A DNA stretch of 49,972 bases from JASMHC01 sp964476515 (GTDB lineage: Bacteria > Pseudomonadota > Alphaproteobacteria > Rhodobacterales > Rhodobacteraceae), in the NCBI GenBank assembly GCA_964476515.1, contig CAYZAY010000006.1, forward strand, positions 1-49,972, given 5' to 3'. The translations under genes and the position numbers were made by a program. Below are positions 1-7,884 of the stretch, piece by piece. The first letter of the stretch is position 1. Each line of letters opens with the position of its first letter. Below the pieces are notes generated by a model. The model had not been told where the DNA came from. It searched no databases and saw nothing but the letters and a program-made list of their open reading frames with translations.

Positions 1-1
1 A

Positions 2-610
2 AAGCGCGAAGATGATCCGAAATCAGCCAGCCGCCCTTATGATGAAGACCGCGATGGTTTCGTTATGGGAGAAGGTTCTGGCGTTGTAGTTCTTGAAGAA
101 TACGAACACGCCAAAGCGCGCGGCGCGAAGATTTATGCCGAAGTGATTGGCTATGGTCTGTCAGGTGATGCGTATCACATCACCGCCCCGTCAGAAAACG
201 GTGAGGGCGGAGAGCGTTCAATGCGTGCGGCCCTTAAGAAAGCTGGCCTAGAGCCTAAAGACATTGATTACATCAATGCGCATGGCACCTCGACTATGGC
301 GGACGTGATCGAACTGGGCGCTGTTGAGCGTATGATGGGCGATGCGGCTGGTTCTGTGACTATGTCGTCGACCAAATCAATGACTGGCCACCTGTTGGGT
401 GCTGCTGGTGCGATTGAGGCGATTTTCTCGATCCTTGCGATCCGTGATCAGGTGGCGCCTCCGACTATCAATCTTGATAACCAAGCTGTTGAAAGTGCTG
501 TAGATTTGGCACCCAACACTAAGCGTGAGCGCAAGATTGATGTGTCATTGTCAAACTCGTTTGGTTTCGGTGGAACCAACGCAAGTGTGATCTTCCGAAA
601 GGTCGACTAA
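2..610 (+). CDS. fabF: beta-ketoacyl-ACP synthase II, 5' end outside window
   Basis: C-terminal 202 residues of the condensing enzyme that elongates fatty acids on acyl carrier protein in the cytoplasm. The frame is open from base 2, so the gene begins upstream of the window; full-length FabF is about 415 residues. Visible are the thiolase-fold signature RDGFVMGEGSG, the catalytic histidine in NAHGTST and the second catalytic Lys/His pair in TKSMTGHLLGAAG; the active-site cysteine lies in the missing half. The C-terminus NSFGFGGTNASVIFR is typical. The stop codon abuts the mltG start without a gap, so the two are co-transcribed. Fatty-acid genes such as acpP are expected just upstream (inference). 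Confidence 0.96.
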   Translation, partial: KREDDPKSASRPYDEDRDGFVMGEGSGVVVLEEYEHAKARGAKIYAEVIGYGLSGDAYHITAPSENGEGGERSMRAALKKAGLEPKDIDYINAHGTSTMADVIELGAVERMMGDAAGSVTMSSTKSMTGHLLGAAGAIEAIFSILAIRDQVAPPTINLDNQAVESAVDLAPNTKRERKIDVSLSNSFGFGGTNASVIFRKVD

Positions 611-1759
611 ATGTGGCGTAGCATCGCCTCGAACTCGATTTCGGTTCTTTCCGTCGTTTTGTTCCTATTGGCTGGACTGATCCTTTGGGGTCAGGGCAAA
701 TATCGTGAGGTCGGACCGCTTGAATCTGCGATTTGCCTAAAGGTGGATCGCGGGTCAAACATGATCGAGGTTTCGCGAAATCTTGAGGAATCTCAGGCGA
801 TTGGCCGCGGGTCTCTGTTCCGGATTGGTGTTCAATACGCCGAAAAAGACGATGACCTGAAGGCTGGAAGCTTCCTTGTACCGGCTGGGTCTTCCATGTC
901 TGAAATTGTGTCGATCATCACGGATGGTGGCCCAAGCACATGTGGAACCGAGATTGTTTATCGTATTGGTGTTTCAAGAATTGCTGTTCAGGTTCGGGAA
1001 CTTGATCCGGATACTGGACGCTTTGTCGAGAAGATGAACTTCAACCCACAAGATGCTGTTCCTGCTGGATTTAATTCTTATCATTCGACCGCCGGTACGC
1101 GGTATCGGATTGCGTTTGCCGAAGGTGTCACAAGCTGGCAGGTCGTTGAAGGGCTAAAGGCGGTTGACGTTCTCCGGGGGGATATCGATGGATTGCCCGC
1201 TGAAGGGTCTGTTTCACCCGACAGTTATGAAGTTCGTTCAGGTGACAGCCGAGAGAGCGTTTTGGCGCGGATGGCGCAAGCGCAGACAGAAATCCTAAAC
1301 CGTGCTTGGGAGGGACGTGCAGAAGGATTGCCGTTTGATACCCCTGAAGAAGCGCTGATCCTTGCGTCTATTGTCGAGAAGGAAACTGGTGTTGCGGAAG
1401 AGCGTGGGCTGGTTGCCAGTGTCTTTGTGAACCGGTTGAACAAGAGCATTCGTCTACAGACTGACCCAACGGTGATATACGGAATTACGCGTGGTCAGGG
1501 GACGCTGGGGCGTGGTTTGCGTCAGAGTGAGTTGGCGCGGAAGACCGATTGGAACACGTATAAGATCGACGGTTTGCCGAAGACTCCGATTGCCAATCCG
1601 GGACGGGCGGCGATTGAAGCTGTGCTAAATCCGGACGTAAGTGATTTCCTTTATTTCGTTGCAGATGGCACGGGTGGTCATGCCTTTGCCTCGACGCTTC
1701 GCGAGCACAATGTGAATGTGCGAAAGTGGCGTGAGATTGAGGCTTCGAGGAACAATTGA
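611..1759 (+). CDS. mltG: endolytic peptidoglycan transglycosylase MltG (YceG-like)
   Basis: Membrane-anchored lytic transglycosylase that cleaves nascent glycan strands and so limits their length. 382 residues: a single N-terminal membrane segment (about residues 9-27), then a periplasmic LysM-like part and the YceG domain. The conserved block LASIVEKETG (about residues 250-260) holds the catalytic glutamate, followed by VFVNRL and LQTDPTVIYG, which are hallmarks of the family. ATG follows the fabF stop directly, giving translational coupling. Older annotations call this family aminodeoxychorismate lyase; the membrane segment and the motifs argue for MltG. In related genomes, as I recall, fabF-mltG lies immediately upstream of the gene transfer agent cluster. 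Confidence 0.95.
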   Translation: MWRSIASNSISVLSVVLFLLAGLILWGQGKYREVGPLESAICLKVDRGSNMIEVSRNLEESQAIGRGSLFRIGVQYAEKDDDLKAGSFLVPAGSSMSEIVSIITDGGPSTCGTEIVYRIGVSRIAVQVRELDPDTGRFVEKMNFNPQDAVPAGFNSYHSTAGTRYRIAFAEGVTSWQVVEGLKAVDVLRGDIDGLPAEGSVSPDSYEVRSGDSRESVLARMAQAQTEILNRAWEGRAEGLPFDTPEEALILASIVEKETGVAEERGLVASVFVNRLNKSIRLQTDPTVIYGITRGQGTLGRGLRQSELARKTDWNTYKIDGLPKTPIANPGRAAIEAVLNPDVSDFLYFVADGTGGHAFASTLREHNVNVRKWREIEASRNN

Positions 1760-1880
1760 GGTGCACAATAAATGCGCACCCTACCAGTTCTGCTCATAAA
1801 ATGTTAACCATAACAATGACTTAGCATTGACTTAGCGAACGGTCCAAGGTACACCTTGTGACAAGCTAGAAGAAGTGGGT

Positions 1881-1920
1881 AAACGGCCTCGGGATAATCC
1901 CCGATGGTCGTTTTTCTGTT
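1881..1920 (+). terminator. stem-loop with T run upstream of GTA remnant
   Basis: Bases 1881-1893 (AAACGGCCTCGGG) pair imperfectly with 1898-1913 (TCCCCGATGGTCGTTT), leaving a very short A/T-rich loop, and a T run starts at 1911. This is the shape of a rho-independent terminator. It lies 120 bases after mltG and 40 bases before the next start, so it may end the fabF-mltG transcript or act as a leader attenuator of the GTA genes. A smaller hairpin (GGTGC/GCACC) at 1760-1780 directly follows the mltG stop but has no T run. Confidence 0.55.
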
Positions 1921-1958
1921 TCTCTCGTGCGGAGATCCTTTCGCATGAGGCAATAATC

Positions 1959-2246
1959 ATGGCTTTGATCGAAACTGAAACCGACAAGTCCAAGCTGTCA
2001 GAGGCCATCCGGCTTGCTGAGGGGCAACTGGGTGATTTGACGTCTTTGGCGGCACAAATGCTTGAGGACATCAAGGCGGGCGAACCAGATGCAGCTAAGG
2101 CTGCGGTGAAAACCGCAGAGGAACTGCGTCGGCTTGTGAAACTTGCAATAGATCTGGAGGCGCGACATGAGCGTGAGCGAAGATCCGTATTCTACTTATG
2201 TAGGGGTGACTGCAAACCCTTGGCCGGGGCAGGTTGGGGTGTTTAA
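1959..2246 (+). CDS. small GTA g1-like protein (possible small terminase), remnant
   Basis: 95-residue acidic helical protein starting at ATG 1959, with GAGG eight bases upstream. Residues 1-75 look like the short coiled-coil protein that opens Rhodobacterales gene transfer agent clusters (g1, small terminase role); this is from memory of the family and of the position after mltG, not a search. The C-terminal tail from about residue 76 is cysteine- and glycine-rich and is simply the start of the overlapping g15 sequence read in another frame, so the native C-terminus is probably lost or altered. It overlaps the next gene by 80 bases. If the cluster has collapsed as proposed, this gene no longer packages DNA. 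Confidence 0.5.
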   Translation: MALIETETDKSKLSEAIRLAEGQLGDLTSLAAQMLEDIKAGEPDAAKAAVKTAEELRRLVKLAIDLEARHERERRSVFYLCRGDCKPLAGAGWGV

Positions 2247-3051
2247 AACCAGCGCATCCGGTGCGTACGAACTGAACACGCCCGTCTCCGAACGAGCTAA
2301 AGTGGGCGTGTCCGAGACCGAGTTGCTGCGCGCAGATACCGGCGTGGTGGACCGAGGGGCTGCTTTGCAGGTGAAAATGGCGTCGGGCGAGTTGGACAGT
2401 GCATCTTGGTCTTCGGTGATTGCTGGGGCCAACATAATTGCCATCGGAAGCGAAAGCACGGGTGACTGGGAAGTCTTTCAGTTTGCCGAGGCGGAATTGA
2501 TCTCGCCCGATACGTATCTTTTGCGGTCTCGACTTAGAGGGTTGTTTGGGACTGACTGCATCATGCCAGCGTCATGGCCGGTGGGATCCAAAATCGTGGT
2601 TCTAAACGATGCGGTTTCCCAATTGTCTTTGACACCGTCCACGCTTGGTCTGAGTCAGAATTATCGTGTCGGGCCAGTGAGCCGCCCCTTGGATGATAGT
2701 GCGTTTGTCCAAGAAGCTCTGGCATTTTCCGGTGTTGGGTTAAGACCCTACAAACCCTGTCACATAAGCAAGGTGGGCGATGTATTCAGTTGGATCAGGC
2801 GTACGCGGGTTGGGGGCGATAACTGGATATCATCAAGCGTACCAGTAGGGGAAGAAACCGAAGAATATGTAGTGCGCATTAAACTGGACGGTCAAATTGT
2901 TCGATCCGAAAGCGTGTTGGAACCACAATGGGAATATAGCGCGTCGGACAGAGCGAATGACGGTGTAGGGGAGGATTTCGAGTTCGAAGTTGCTCAGGTT
3001 TCAGCTGAGGTTGGTCCGGGCGTGTTTGCATCATATTCAGTTGGTGTGTGA
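2167..3051 (+). pseudogene. C-terminal fragment of GTA g15 host-specificity/tail protein
   Basis: 294 codons matching the last quarter of the very large (about 1,300 residue) GTA gene product 15, the tail-tip protein. Recognised features are the NPWPGQVGVF start block, W-x-FQF-AE-L, the RLRGLFGTD turn, WPVGS, and FSWIRRTRVGGDNW near the end. The N-terminal glycoside-hydrolase-like and TIM-barrel parts are absent, and no terminase, portal, capsid or tail genes precede it. A start at ATG 2167 with GGAGG six bases upstream could still be translated; that start probably belonged to the gene after g1 and was joined to g15 by a deletion. Its stop overlaps the next start (TGATG). The family call is confident, the deletion is inference. 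Confidence 0.72.
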
Positions 3052-3353
3052 TGCGGCGTGTTTTGGCTTGCGAGGTTAAGGCTGCCGCGGCGGCGCTGAC
3101 CAAATTGCCCGAAAACGAAAGAAAGCGGATGTGTATGCTGTGGATTCATCAAGCAGATTGGTCGCATAAGTATATGAAAAAGCACTCAAAACCCCATCCT
3201 GTTTGGGGAAACGGCAGTTTGCAACAGGCTATGCATATCCAAGACTACGCCCCGTTTGATTTCTCAAATGTGGATTACTGTTCAGCGATGGAGACCGTTT
3301 TAGGGTGTCTGGTTGAGCAAAAATCGCGGCGGCTTAGCCAGAGGCGCAACTGA
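3051..3353 (+). CDS. small conserved protein downstream of GTA g15 (DUF7742-like)
   Basis: 100-residue cytoplasmic protein of unknown function. ATG 3051 overlaps the g15 stop by one base; a GTG three bases earlier is also possible. Visible are an alanine-rich first helix, a WSHKYMKKHSKPHPVWGNGSL block and a DYCSAME motif near the C-terminus. Small proteins with the H-P-x-W-G-N-G-S/T-L motif sit directly after g15 in Rhodobacterales GTA clusters (from memory), which supports the origin of the upstream fragment. It converges with the DksA-like gene and their ends overlap by 20 bases. Confidence 0.7.
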   Translation: MRRVLACEVKAAAAALTKLPENERKRMCMLWIHQADWSHKYMKKHSKPHPVWGNGSLQQAMHIQDYAPFDFSNVDYCSAMETVLGCLVEQKSRRLSQRRN

Positions 3354-3672
3354 CACAGCGCGTTGTGGCGGGGTCGATCTCAAGCCGTTTCGGCGGGATG
3401 TTTTCACCGCACTCTTCGCAATATCCGAACTCGTCTTCGGCAATTCTGCTCAGGGCGTTTTGAAGTCGGGTGATTTCGATTTCGCGGCGTTTTTCAAGCG
3501 CAATTGCCATTGCTTGTTGTTGGAGGGCGTCCATTCGGGAGAGACGACCGACGGATTGCTGATCAAGTTCAACGGTTTTAGTGCTGTCGGCTGCGCTTAG
3601 AATTTTTTCCCTAAGTTGGATTAGCTTTTGGGAAATCAGTTCTCGGAACCTTGATATATCTGCTGTTTCCAA
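3334..3672 (-). CDS. DksA/TraR-family C4 zinc-finger protein
   Basis: 112-residue protein of the DksA/TraR family, whose members bind the RNA polymerase secondary channel and alter transcription initiation. A long helical N-terminal half, then the zinc finger CEECG-x17-CVSC at the C-terminus. It is shorter than classical DksA (about 150 residues), resembling the short stand-alone members common in alphaproteobacteria. ATG at 3672, with divergent cysE starting 76 bases away, so the two share a promoter region. The acidic coiled-coil-tip residues needed for DksA activity cannot be assigned with confidence, so a DksA role is not claimed. Confidence 0.85.
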   Translation of the reverse strand: METADISRFRELISQKLIQLREKILSAADSTKTVELDQQSVGRLSRMDALQQQAMAIALEKRREIEITRLQNALSRIAEDEFGYCEECGENIPPKRLEIDPATTRCVSCASG

Positions 3673-3748
3673 TATGTGACCTCCATACCCTGCATTTTGA
3701 TTTCAAACGCAATTTAGGGTATTAACAGGCCGAAAGGGCAGTTTGGCA

Positions 3749-4561
3749 ATGTTTGAAGCAAATGTAAAAATGACCGAGCTTGATCCTGTCTGGGATCGAA
3801 TTCGTCTCGAAGCAAAGGAAATTGTCGCCAATGAACCGCTTCTGGGCGGTATGGTTCATTCCTGTATATTGCATCATGAGTGTTTAGAACATGCTCTTGC
3901 GTATCGCATGTCCATGAAGCTTGCATCCGGTGAAATGTCCGAGCAAATCCTACGCGAGATTGCAGACGAAGCGTATTCGTCTGACACATATCTGGCCGAG
4001 GCTGCGCGCGCAGATATTGTGGCTGTGTCTGAACGCGATCCGGCTTGCCACCGGTTTGTTCAACCCTTGCTGTACTTCAAAGGTTTCCAAGCCATCCAAG
4101 CCTATCGGGTGGGACATTGGCTTTGGCAGCAGGGACACAAGGACATGTCCTATATGTTGCAAATGCGGATTTCCGAGACGTTTGGCATCGATATCCATCC
4201 CGCCGCGAAAATCGGGAAAGGGTTGATGATCGACCACGCGCATTCGATTGTGATTGGCGAAACGGCCGTCGTCGGAGACAATGTTTCGATGCTTCATGCC
4301 GTTACCCTTGGTGGAACTGGCAAGGAAGAAGAAGACCGTCACCCCAAGATTGGCGATGGTGTTTTGATCGGTGCTGGTGCGAAAGTGCTTGGCAATATCA
4401 GCGTTGGATGCTGTTCACGCATTGCTGCGGGTTCGGTCGTGTTGACTGATATTCCTTCGGCCACAACTGTTGCCGGTGTCCCAGCCAAGGTTGTTGGAAA
4501 GGCTGGCTGTGATCAGCCTGCTCTTGAGATGAACCAGATGGTTGGTGATTCAAGCAACTAA
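3749..4561 (+). CDS. cysE: serine O-acetyltransferase
   Basis: Makes O-acetylserine from serine and acetyl-CoA, the first step of cysteine synthesis. 270 residues from ATG 3749 (AAGGG ten bases upstream); a TTG two codons earlier is possible. The N-terminal helical domain is followed by the left-handed beta-helix of hexapeptide repeats from about residue 140: GIDIHPAAKIGKG, then DHAHSIVIGETAVVGDNV with the catalytic histidine, then GNISVG and AAGSVVLTDIPSATTVAGVPAK. Cysteine synthase lies 1.2 kb downstream. Its 3' end overlaps the convergent CoA-transferase gene by four bases. In relatives, as I recall, cysE marks the right border of the GTA cluster. Confidence 0.96.
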   Translation: MFEANVKMTELDPVWDRIRLEAKEIVANEPLLGGMVHSCILHHECLEHALAYRMSMKLASGEMSEQILREIADEAYSSDTYLAEAARADIVAVSERDPACHRFVQPLLYFKGFQAIQAYRVGHWLWQQGHKDMSYMLQMRISETFGIDIHPAAKIGKGLMIDHAHSIVIGETAVVGDNVSMLHAVTLGGTGKEEEDRHPKIGDGVLIGAGAKVLGNISVGCCSRIAAGSVVLTDIPSATTVAGVPAKVVGKAGCDQPALEMNQMVGDSSN

Positions 4562-5640
4562 GAGCGTCCCAATTCTCGAAGAATTTCCAAGCGGTGCTGA
4601 TCTTTGATCGGCGCCGTTTTTACTTTGGGAGAGGTGCCGTCAAACCTTGGGGCTGGCGCTGCCTGAAGGTGTCCGTCGGGTGACTGCCAGATACCGCGAC
4701 TGGCCATATGCGGGTTTGATGCTGCTTGAGAGGGCGAGTTCACTACTGCAACGCATGCATCGGTGCCTTCGAATATATTGTCCCAATGGGATGACGGGTG
4801 GCCGGCGAAGGCTTTAGCCAGAATTTCAATTTGGTCGGACCATTGGGATTTGTCGTATTGAGCAGTGAATTTTTGGTCATCTGATAGACCCAAGATGTTT
4901 AGAAATACACTGTAGAACTTTGGTTCAAGGCATTGAACAGAAACATATTTATCGTCTGCGCATTTATAGGATCGGCACCAATGTGGCCCGTCCAACAGGC
5001 TTTCGCCGCGGGTTTCGGAAAACTGACCGGATTGGCCGATTGCCATCAGTAAGTTCATCATGTGGGCGGATCCGTCAACGATCGAAGCATCTACGACCGT
5101 GCCTTGCCCAGTGCTGCGCGCGTTTAGTATGCCCGCCAGTATTCCGATCACAAGATAGTTTGCCCCGCCGCCGATATCGCCAACCAAGGTCGGTGGAGTC
5201 AGAGGCGCATCTCCGGGCTGTGACGCGTACCAAAGAGCGCCGGACGTGGCGATGTAGTTTAGGTCATGCCCAGCTTGCTGAGATTTCGGACCGGTCTGCC
5301 CCCAACCCGTCATACGCCCGTAAACCAGCTTTGAGTTTAGCGTATGACAATCCGACGGCCCCAGCCCTAGTCGTTCCATCACACCGGGGCGAAACCCTTC
5401 GATCAGGGCGTCTGCTGATGCTATTAGGGCTTTTGCTATTTCAATGTCTTCAGGGTCTTTCAGGTCCAGTTCAATCGACCGTTTGCCTCGGTCGAGTATG
5501 CTTTGGTCACCTGTAACTCCGTTTGTTCCATTCTTCCTGTGTAGAACAATCACGTCCGCGCCAAGATCGGCCAAATGCATGGCTGCAAAGGGACCGGGAC
5601 CTAGGCCTTCGATTTCAATGACGCGGATACCTGGGAGCAT
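4558..5640 (-). CDS. family III CoA-transferase / alpha-methylacyl-CoA racemase
   Basis: CaiB/BaiF-fold enzyme, 360 residues. The start chosen is the ATG at 5640 (MLPGIRVIEIEG), preceded by AGGA at a good distance; an upstream in-frame ATG at 5661 lacks a ribosome site. The AMACR-type catalytic pair is visible: His in AGHDLNYIATSGAL and Asp in LVGDIGGGANYL. Other family marks are the N-terminal GLGPGPFAAMHLADLGADVI and EGFRPGVMERLGLGP. The combination favours alpha-methylacyl-CoA racemase, which epimerises 2-methyl-branched acyl-CoA, over formyl-CoA transferase. It stands alone and is divergent from cysK. Confidence 0.85.
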   Translation of the reverse strand: MLPGIRVIEIEGLGPGPFAAMHLADLGADVIVLHRKNGTNGVTGDQSILDRGKRSIELDLKDPEDIEIAKALIASADALIEGFRPGVMERLGLGPSDCHTLNSKLVYGRMTGWGQTGPKSQQAGHDLNYIATSGALWYASQPGDAPLTPPTLVGDIGGGANYLVIGILAGILNARSTGQGTVVDASIVDGSAHMMNLLMAIGQSGQFSETRGESLLDGPHWCRSYKCADDKYVSVQCLEPKFYSVFLNILGLSDDQKFTAQYDKSQWSDQIEILAKAFAGHPSSHWDNIFEGTDACVAVVNSPSQAASNPHMASRGIWQSPDGHLQAAPAPRFDGTSPKVKTAPIKDQHRLEILRELGRS

Positions 5641-5724
5641 TTTGCGTCCTTTTTTGAACATGTGATGACGTGGAAAATTATCCTACGCATAGAGCATAAA
5701 ACAGGGGAATAGCCCTATTGAAGT

Positions 5725-5749
5725 GAAACGTAACGTTTCGAACTAGTTC
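5725..5749. promoter_or_regulatory. two adjacent palindromes in the racemase/cysK divergent region
   Basis: GAAACGTAACGTTTC (5725-5739) is a perfect inverted repeat with 7-base arms, directly followed by the perfect palindrome GAACTAGTTC (5740-5749). They lie 50 bases upstream of the cysK start and 85 bases upstream of the racemase start, just before a possible -10 (CATAAT, 5767-5772) that has no good -35. A regulator-binding site for the cysK promoter is a reasonable inference; no regulator gene is present nearby to name it. Confidence 0.4.
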
Positions 5750-5798
5750 AGTTTCCCGTTGTCGTGCATAATGATGCCCTGATTAGGGTGAATATTTT

Positions 5799-6869
5799 AT
5801 GACAATTAGACAAACAAGCGGTCGTGGTAAGACTTATGACTCAGTTCTGGACACCATCGGAGATACTCCGGTTATCCGGATCAACAAGCTGGGACCAAAC
5901 AACGTTACAATTTTCGTGAAAACCGAAGCGGCCAATCCGGGTGGGTCTGTAAAGGACCGTCTTGCGTTGAATATTATCGAAGCGGCTGAGCAATCTGGTG
6001 CGTTAAAGCCCGGGCAAACTGTGGTTGAGGCGACAAGCGGTAACACCGGTATCGGGTTGGCGATGGTCTGCGCTGCGAAGGGGTATCCTCTGGTCGTAAC
6101 TATGGCCGAAACCTTTTCAGTCGAGCGCCGCAAGTTGATGCGCTTTTTGGGTGCCAAGGTTGTGTTGACGCCCAAAGAGAAGAAGGGCTTTGGCATGTAC
6201 CAAAAGGCCCAAGAACTGGCTGAAAAGAATGGTTGGTTTTATGCCCAGCAGTTTGAAACTGACGCCAATGCAGATATCCATCAAAATACCACTGCACGTG
6301 AAATCCTTGCTGATTTCGATGGCGGGTCGCTTGATTACTTTGTGTCCGGCTATGGAACGGGCGGCACTATTACCGGTGTCGCGCGGGTTTTGCGCAAAGA
6401 GCGTCCTGACACAAAGATCATCCTGACCGAGCCCGCAAACGCAGCCCTAGTGCAATCGGGGATCGCGCAGGTTCGGGCTGATAATGGTGCGCCAGCCGAG
6501 GGTCATTCGGCCTTTCAACCGCATCCTATTCAAGGATGGACGCCGGACTTTATTCCGTTGGTATTGCAGGAAAGTTTGGATAATGGTCTTTATGATGAGC
6601 TGATGCCAATCCCGGGACCTGAAGGGATATCATGGTCGAAAAAGCTGGCTACCCAAGAAGGAATCTTTACCGGTATTTCGGGCGGCTCAACCTTTGGCGT
6701 TGCGATGAAGGTCGCGCAAGATGCCCCTGATGGGTCTGTGATCCTTTGCGTTCTTCCAGACACCGGCGAACGGTATCTGACGACACCTCTGTTTGATGGT
6801 GTTGAGGCCGAAATGGATGATGATGAGCTTGAGATCATGCGTTCGACCCCGGGGTGCCATTTGGGATAA
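5799..6869 (+). CDS. cysK: cysteine synthase A (O-acetylserine sulfhydrylase)
   Basis: PLP enzyme that replaces the acetyl group of O-acetylserine with sulfide, completing the step started by CysE just upstream. 356 residues. The PLP lysine is in NPGGSVKDR, the substrate loop is EATSGNTGIGLA, the PLP phosphate cup is GYGTGGTITG, and GISGGSTFG binds the cofactor near the C-terminus. AGGGTG precedes ATG 5799. It is longer than E. coli CysK (323) because of an N-terminal leader and an acidic C-terminal tail, as in other Rhodobacterales copies. A second, different cysK homologue lies at 23629. Confidence 0.93.
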   Translation: MTIRQTSGRGKTYDSVLDTIGDTPVIRINKLGPNNVTIFVKTEAANPGGSVKDRLALNIIEAAEQSGALKPGQTVVEATSGNTGIGLAMVCAAKGYPLVVTMAETFSVERRKLMRFLGAKVVLTPKEKKGFGMYQKAQELAEKNGWFYAQQFETDANADIHQNTTAREILADFDGGSLDYFVSGYGTGGTITGVARVLRKERPDTKIILTEPANAALVQSGIAQVRADNGAPAEGHSAFQPHPIQGWTPDFIPLVLQESLDNGLYDELMPIPGPEGISWSKKLATQEGIFTGISGGSTFGVAMKVAQDAPDGSVILCVLPDTGERYLTTPLFDGVEAEMDDDELEIMRSTPGCHLG

Positions 6870-6924
6870 AACTGTTGCTCAAACGGTGTATGGCCTGCAT
6901 CCTTCTTCAAAGGGGGGTGCAGCC

Positions 6925-7440
6925 ATGAAAAAGGAAGTAAGCATTATCCGCGCCGAGACGGATGCGGATATCGAGAACGTTCGCGATATGTGCCGTGGTT
7001 TCGTAACTTGGGTGTTTGAAACTTTCCCCGAGCATCGCGCGCAAACCAGTGTTTATTTTGAGCCCGTAAAATGTCAGGCAACACTTGCGGCCCTGCCTGA
7101 CATCCATGCGCGTCCCAAAGGGGCAATGCTGTTGGCAATGCTAGATGGCAAGCCTGTTGGTTGCATTATGTACCATGAAATGGAACCGGGCATTGCCGAA
7201 ATCAAGCGGCTGTTCGTTGCCACCGAAGCACGTGGGACAGGTGCGGGTGGTGCGCTGGTGGATGCGGTCCTCGGGGCTATTAGTGATGACGGCTACGACA
7301 TTGTGCGTCTGGACACGACCATATTCTTGAAGGCTGCTACTCAGCTCTATCTTTCCCGTGGCTTTAAGATCGTTGAACCCTATTTGGATTTCCCCGAGGA
7401 CGTTTTGAAACTGCAGACCTATATGGAGCGCCCTGTATAG
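6925..7440 (+). CDS. GNAT-family N-acetyltransferase
   Basis: 171-residue acetyl-CoA-dependent acyltransferase of unknown substrate. The start at ATG 6925 is fixed by a strong AGGGGGG seven bases upstream; the frame is open further upstream but only through the end of cysK. The acetyl-CoA-binding motif A is RLFVATEARGTGAGGALV, followed by motif B around YLSRGFKIVEPYLDFP. The gene follows cysK by 55 bases on the same strand and may be co-transcribed with it. Nothing in the sequence shows the acceptor. Confidence 0.85.
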   Translation: MKKEVSIIRAETDADIENVRDMCRGFVTWVFETFPEHRAQTSVYFEPVKCQATLAALPDIHARPKGAMLLAMLDGKPVGCIMYHEMEPGIAEIKRLFVATEARGTGAGGALVDAVLGAISDDGYDIVRLDTTIFLKAATQLYLSRGFKIVEPYLDFPEDVLKLQTYMERPV

Positions 7441-7449
7441 CGGTTTGGG

Positions 7450-7797
7450 TTAGTCGTCTTCTTCAGGGCAAAACTGGTCATATGCTTCCAGTGCGCGGGC
7501 GCCATACATATAGGCGGGGCCTCCACCCATCAGGATGCTGAACGATACTGTTTCTTAGATTTCCTGTTTCGATGCGCCGGCCTTAATCGCGGCCTCAACA
7601 TGAAACCCGATGCAATCTGAACATTGACGCGCGATGCCAATGGCTAGGGCTATCAGCTCTTTGTGTTTCTTGCTGAGTTCCCCTTCAAACATGACGCCTT
7701 GGTGCAGCTTGGCAAAACCGGACGCACCCCTTGGTTGCTCAGCCTGATAGTTGTCGATGTTGGCGTTAGTGATGGCGAGTTCTTTTTTGAAGTTCAT
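7450..7797 (-). pseudogene. AhpD-like carboxymuconolactone decarboxylase family gene with in-frame stop
   Basis: The ORF starts at ATG 7797 (GGAGG six bases upstream) and reads a typical small AhpD-fold alkylhydroperoxidase with the redox motif QCSDCIGFH. A TAA stands at codon 81 (7555-7557), after ASKQEI. Reading through in the same frame gives ETVSFSILMGGGPAYMYGA and a natural end at 7450, for a total of 115 codons, the usual family length. The break is therefore a single nonsense codon, not a shift. The truncated 80-residue product keeps both active cysteines but loses the last helices. Either a recent mutation or a base-call error. Confidence 0.85.
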
Positions 7798-7821
7798 TTC
7801 GGCCTCCGGTCCCGTTCGGCC

Positions 7822-7858
7822 AAAAGAAAAGCTCAAGGCGGGGTTATCCGCCTTGAGC
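7822..7858 (-). terminator. rho-independent terminator of the pdh operon
   Basis: A perfect 11-bp stem, GCTCAAGGCGG / CCGCCTTGAGC (7831-7841 with 7848-7858), with a 6-base loop. On the minus strand it is followed by TTTTCTTTT (complement of 7822-7830). It lies 27 bases past the pdhC stop and just before the AhpD-like gene, so that gene would need its own promoter or read-through. Confidence 0.9.
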
Positions 7859-7884
7859 CAAATCAATCCAAAATGCGGTATCGC

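Noticed and set aside
1824..1856. Possible sigma-70 promoter TTGACT-N17-TACACC before the GTA remnant
   Set aside because: The -10 matches only three of six bases; too weak to list as a feature.
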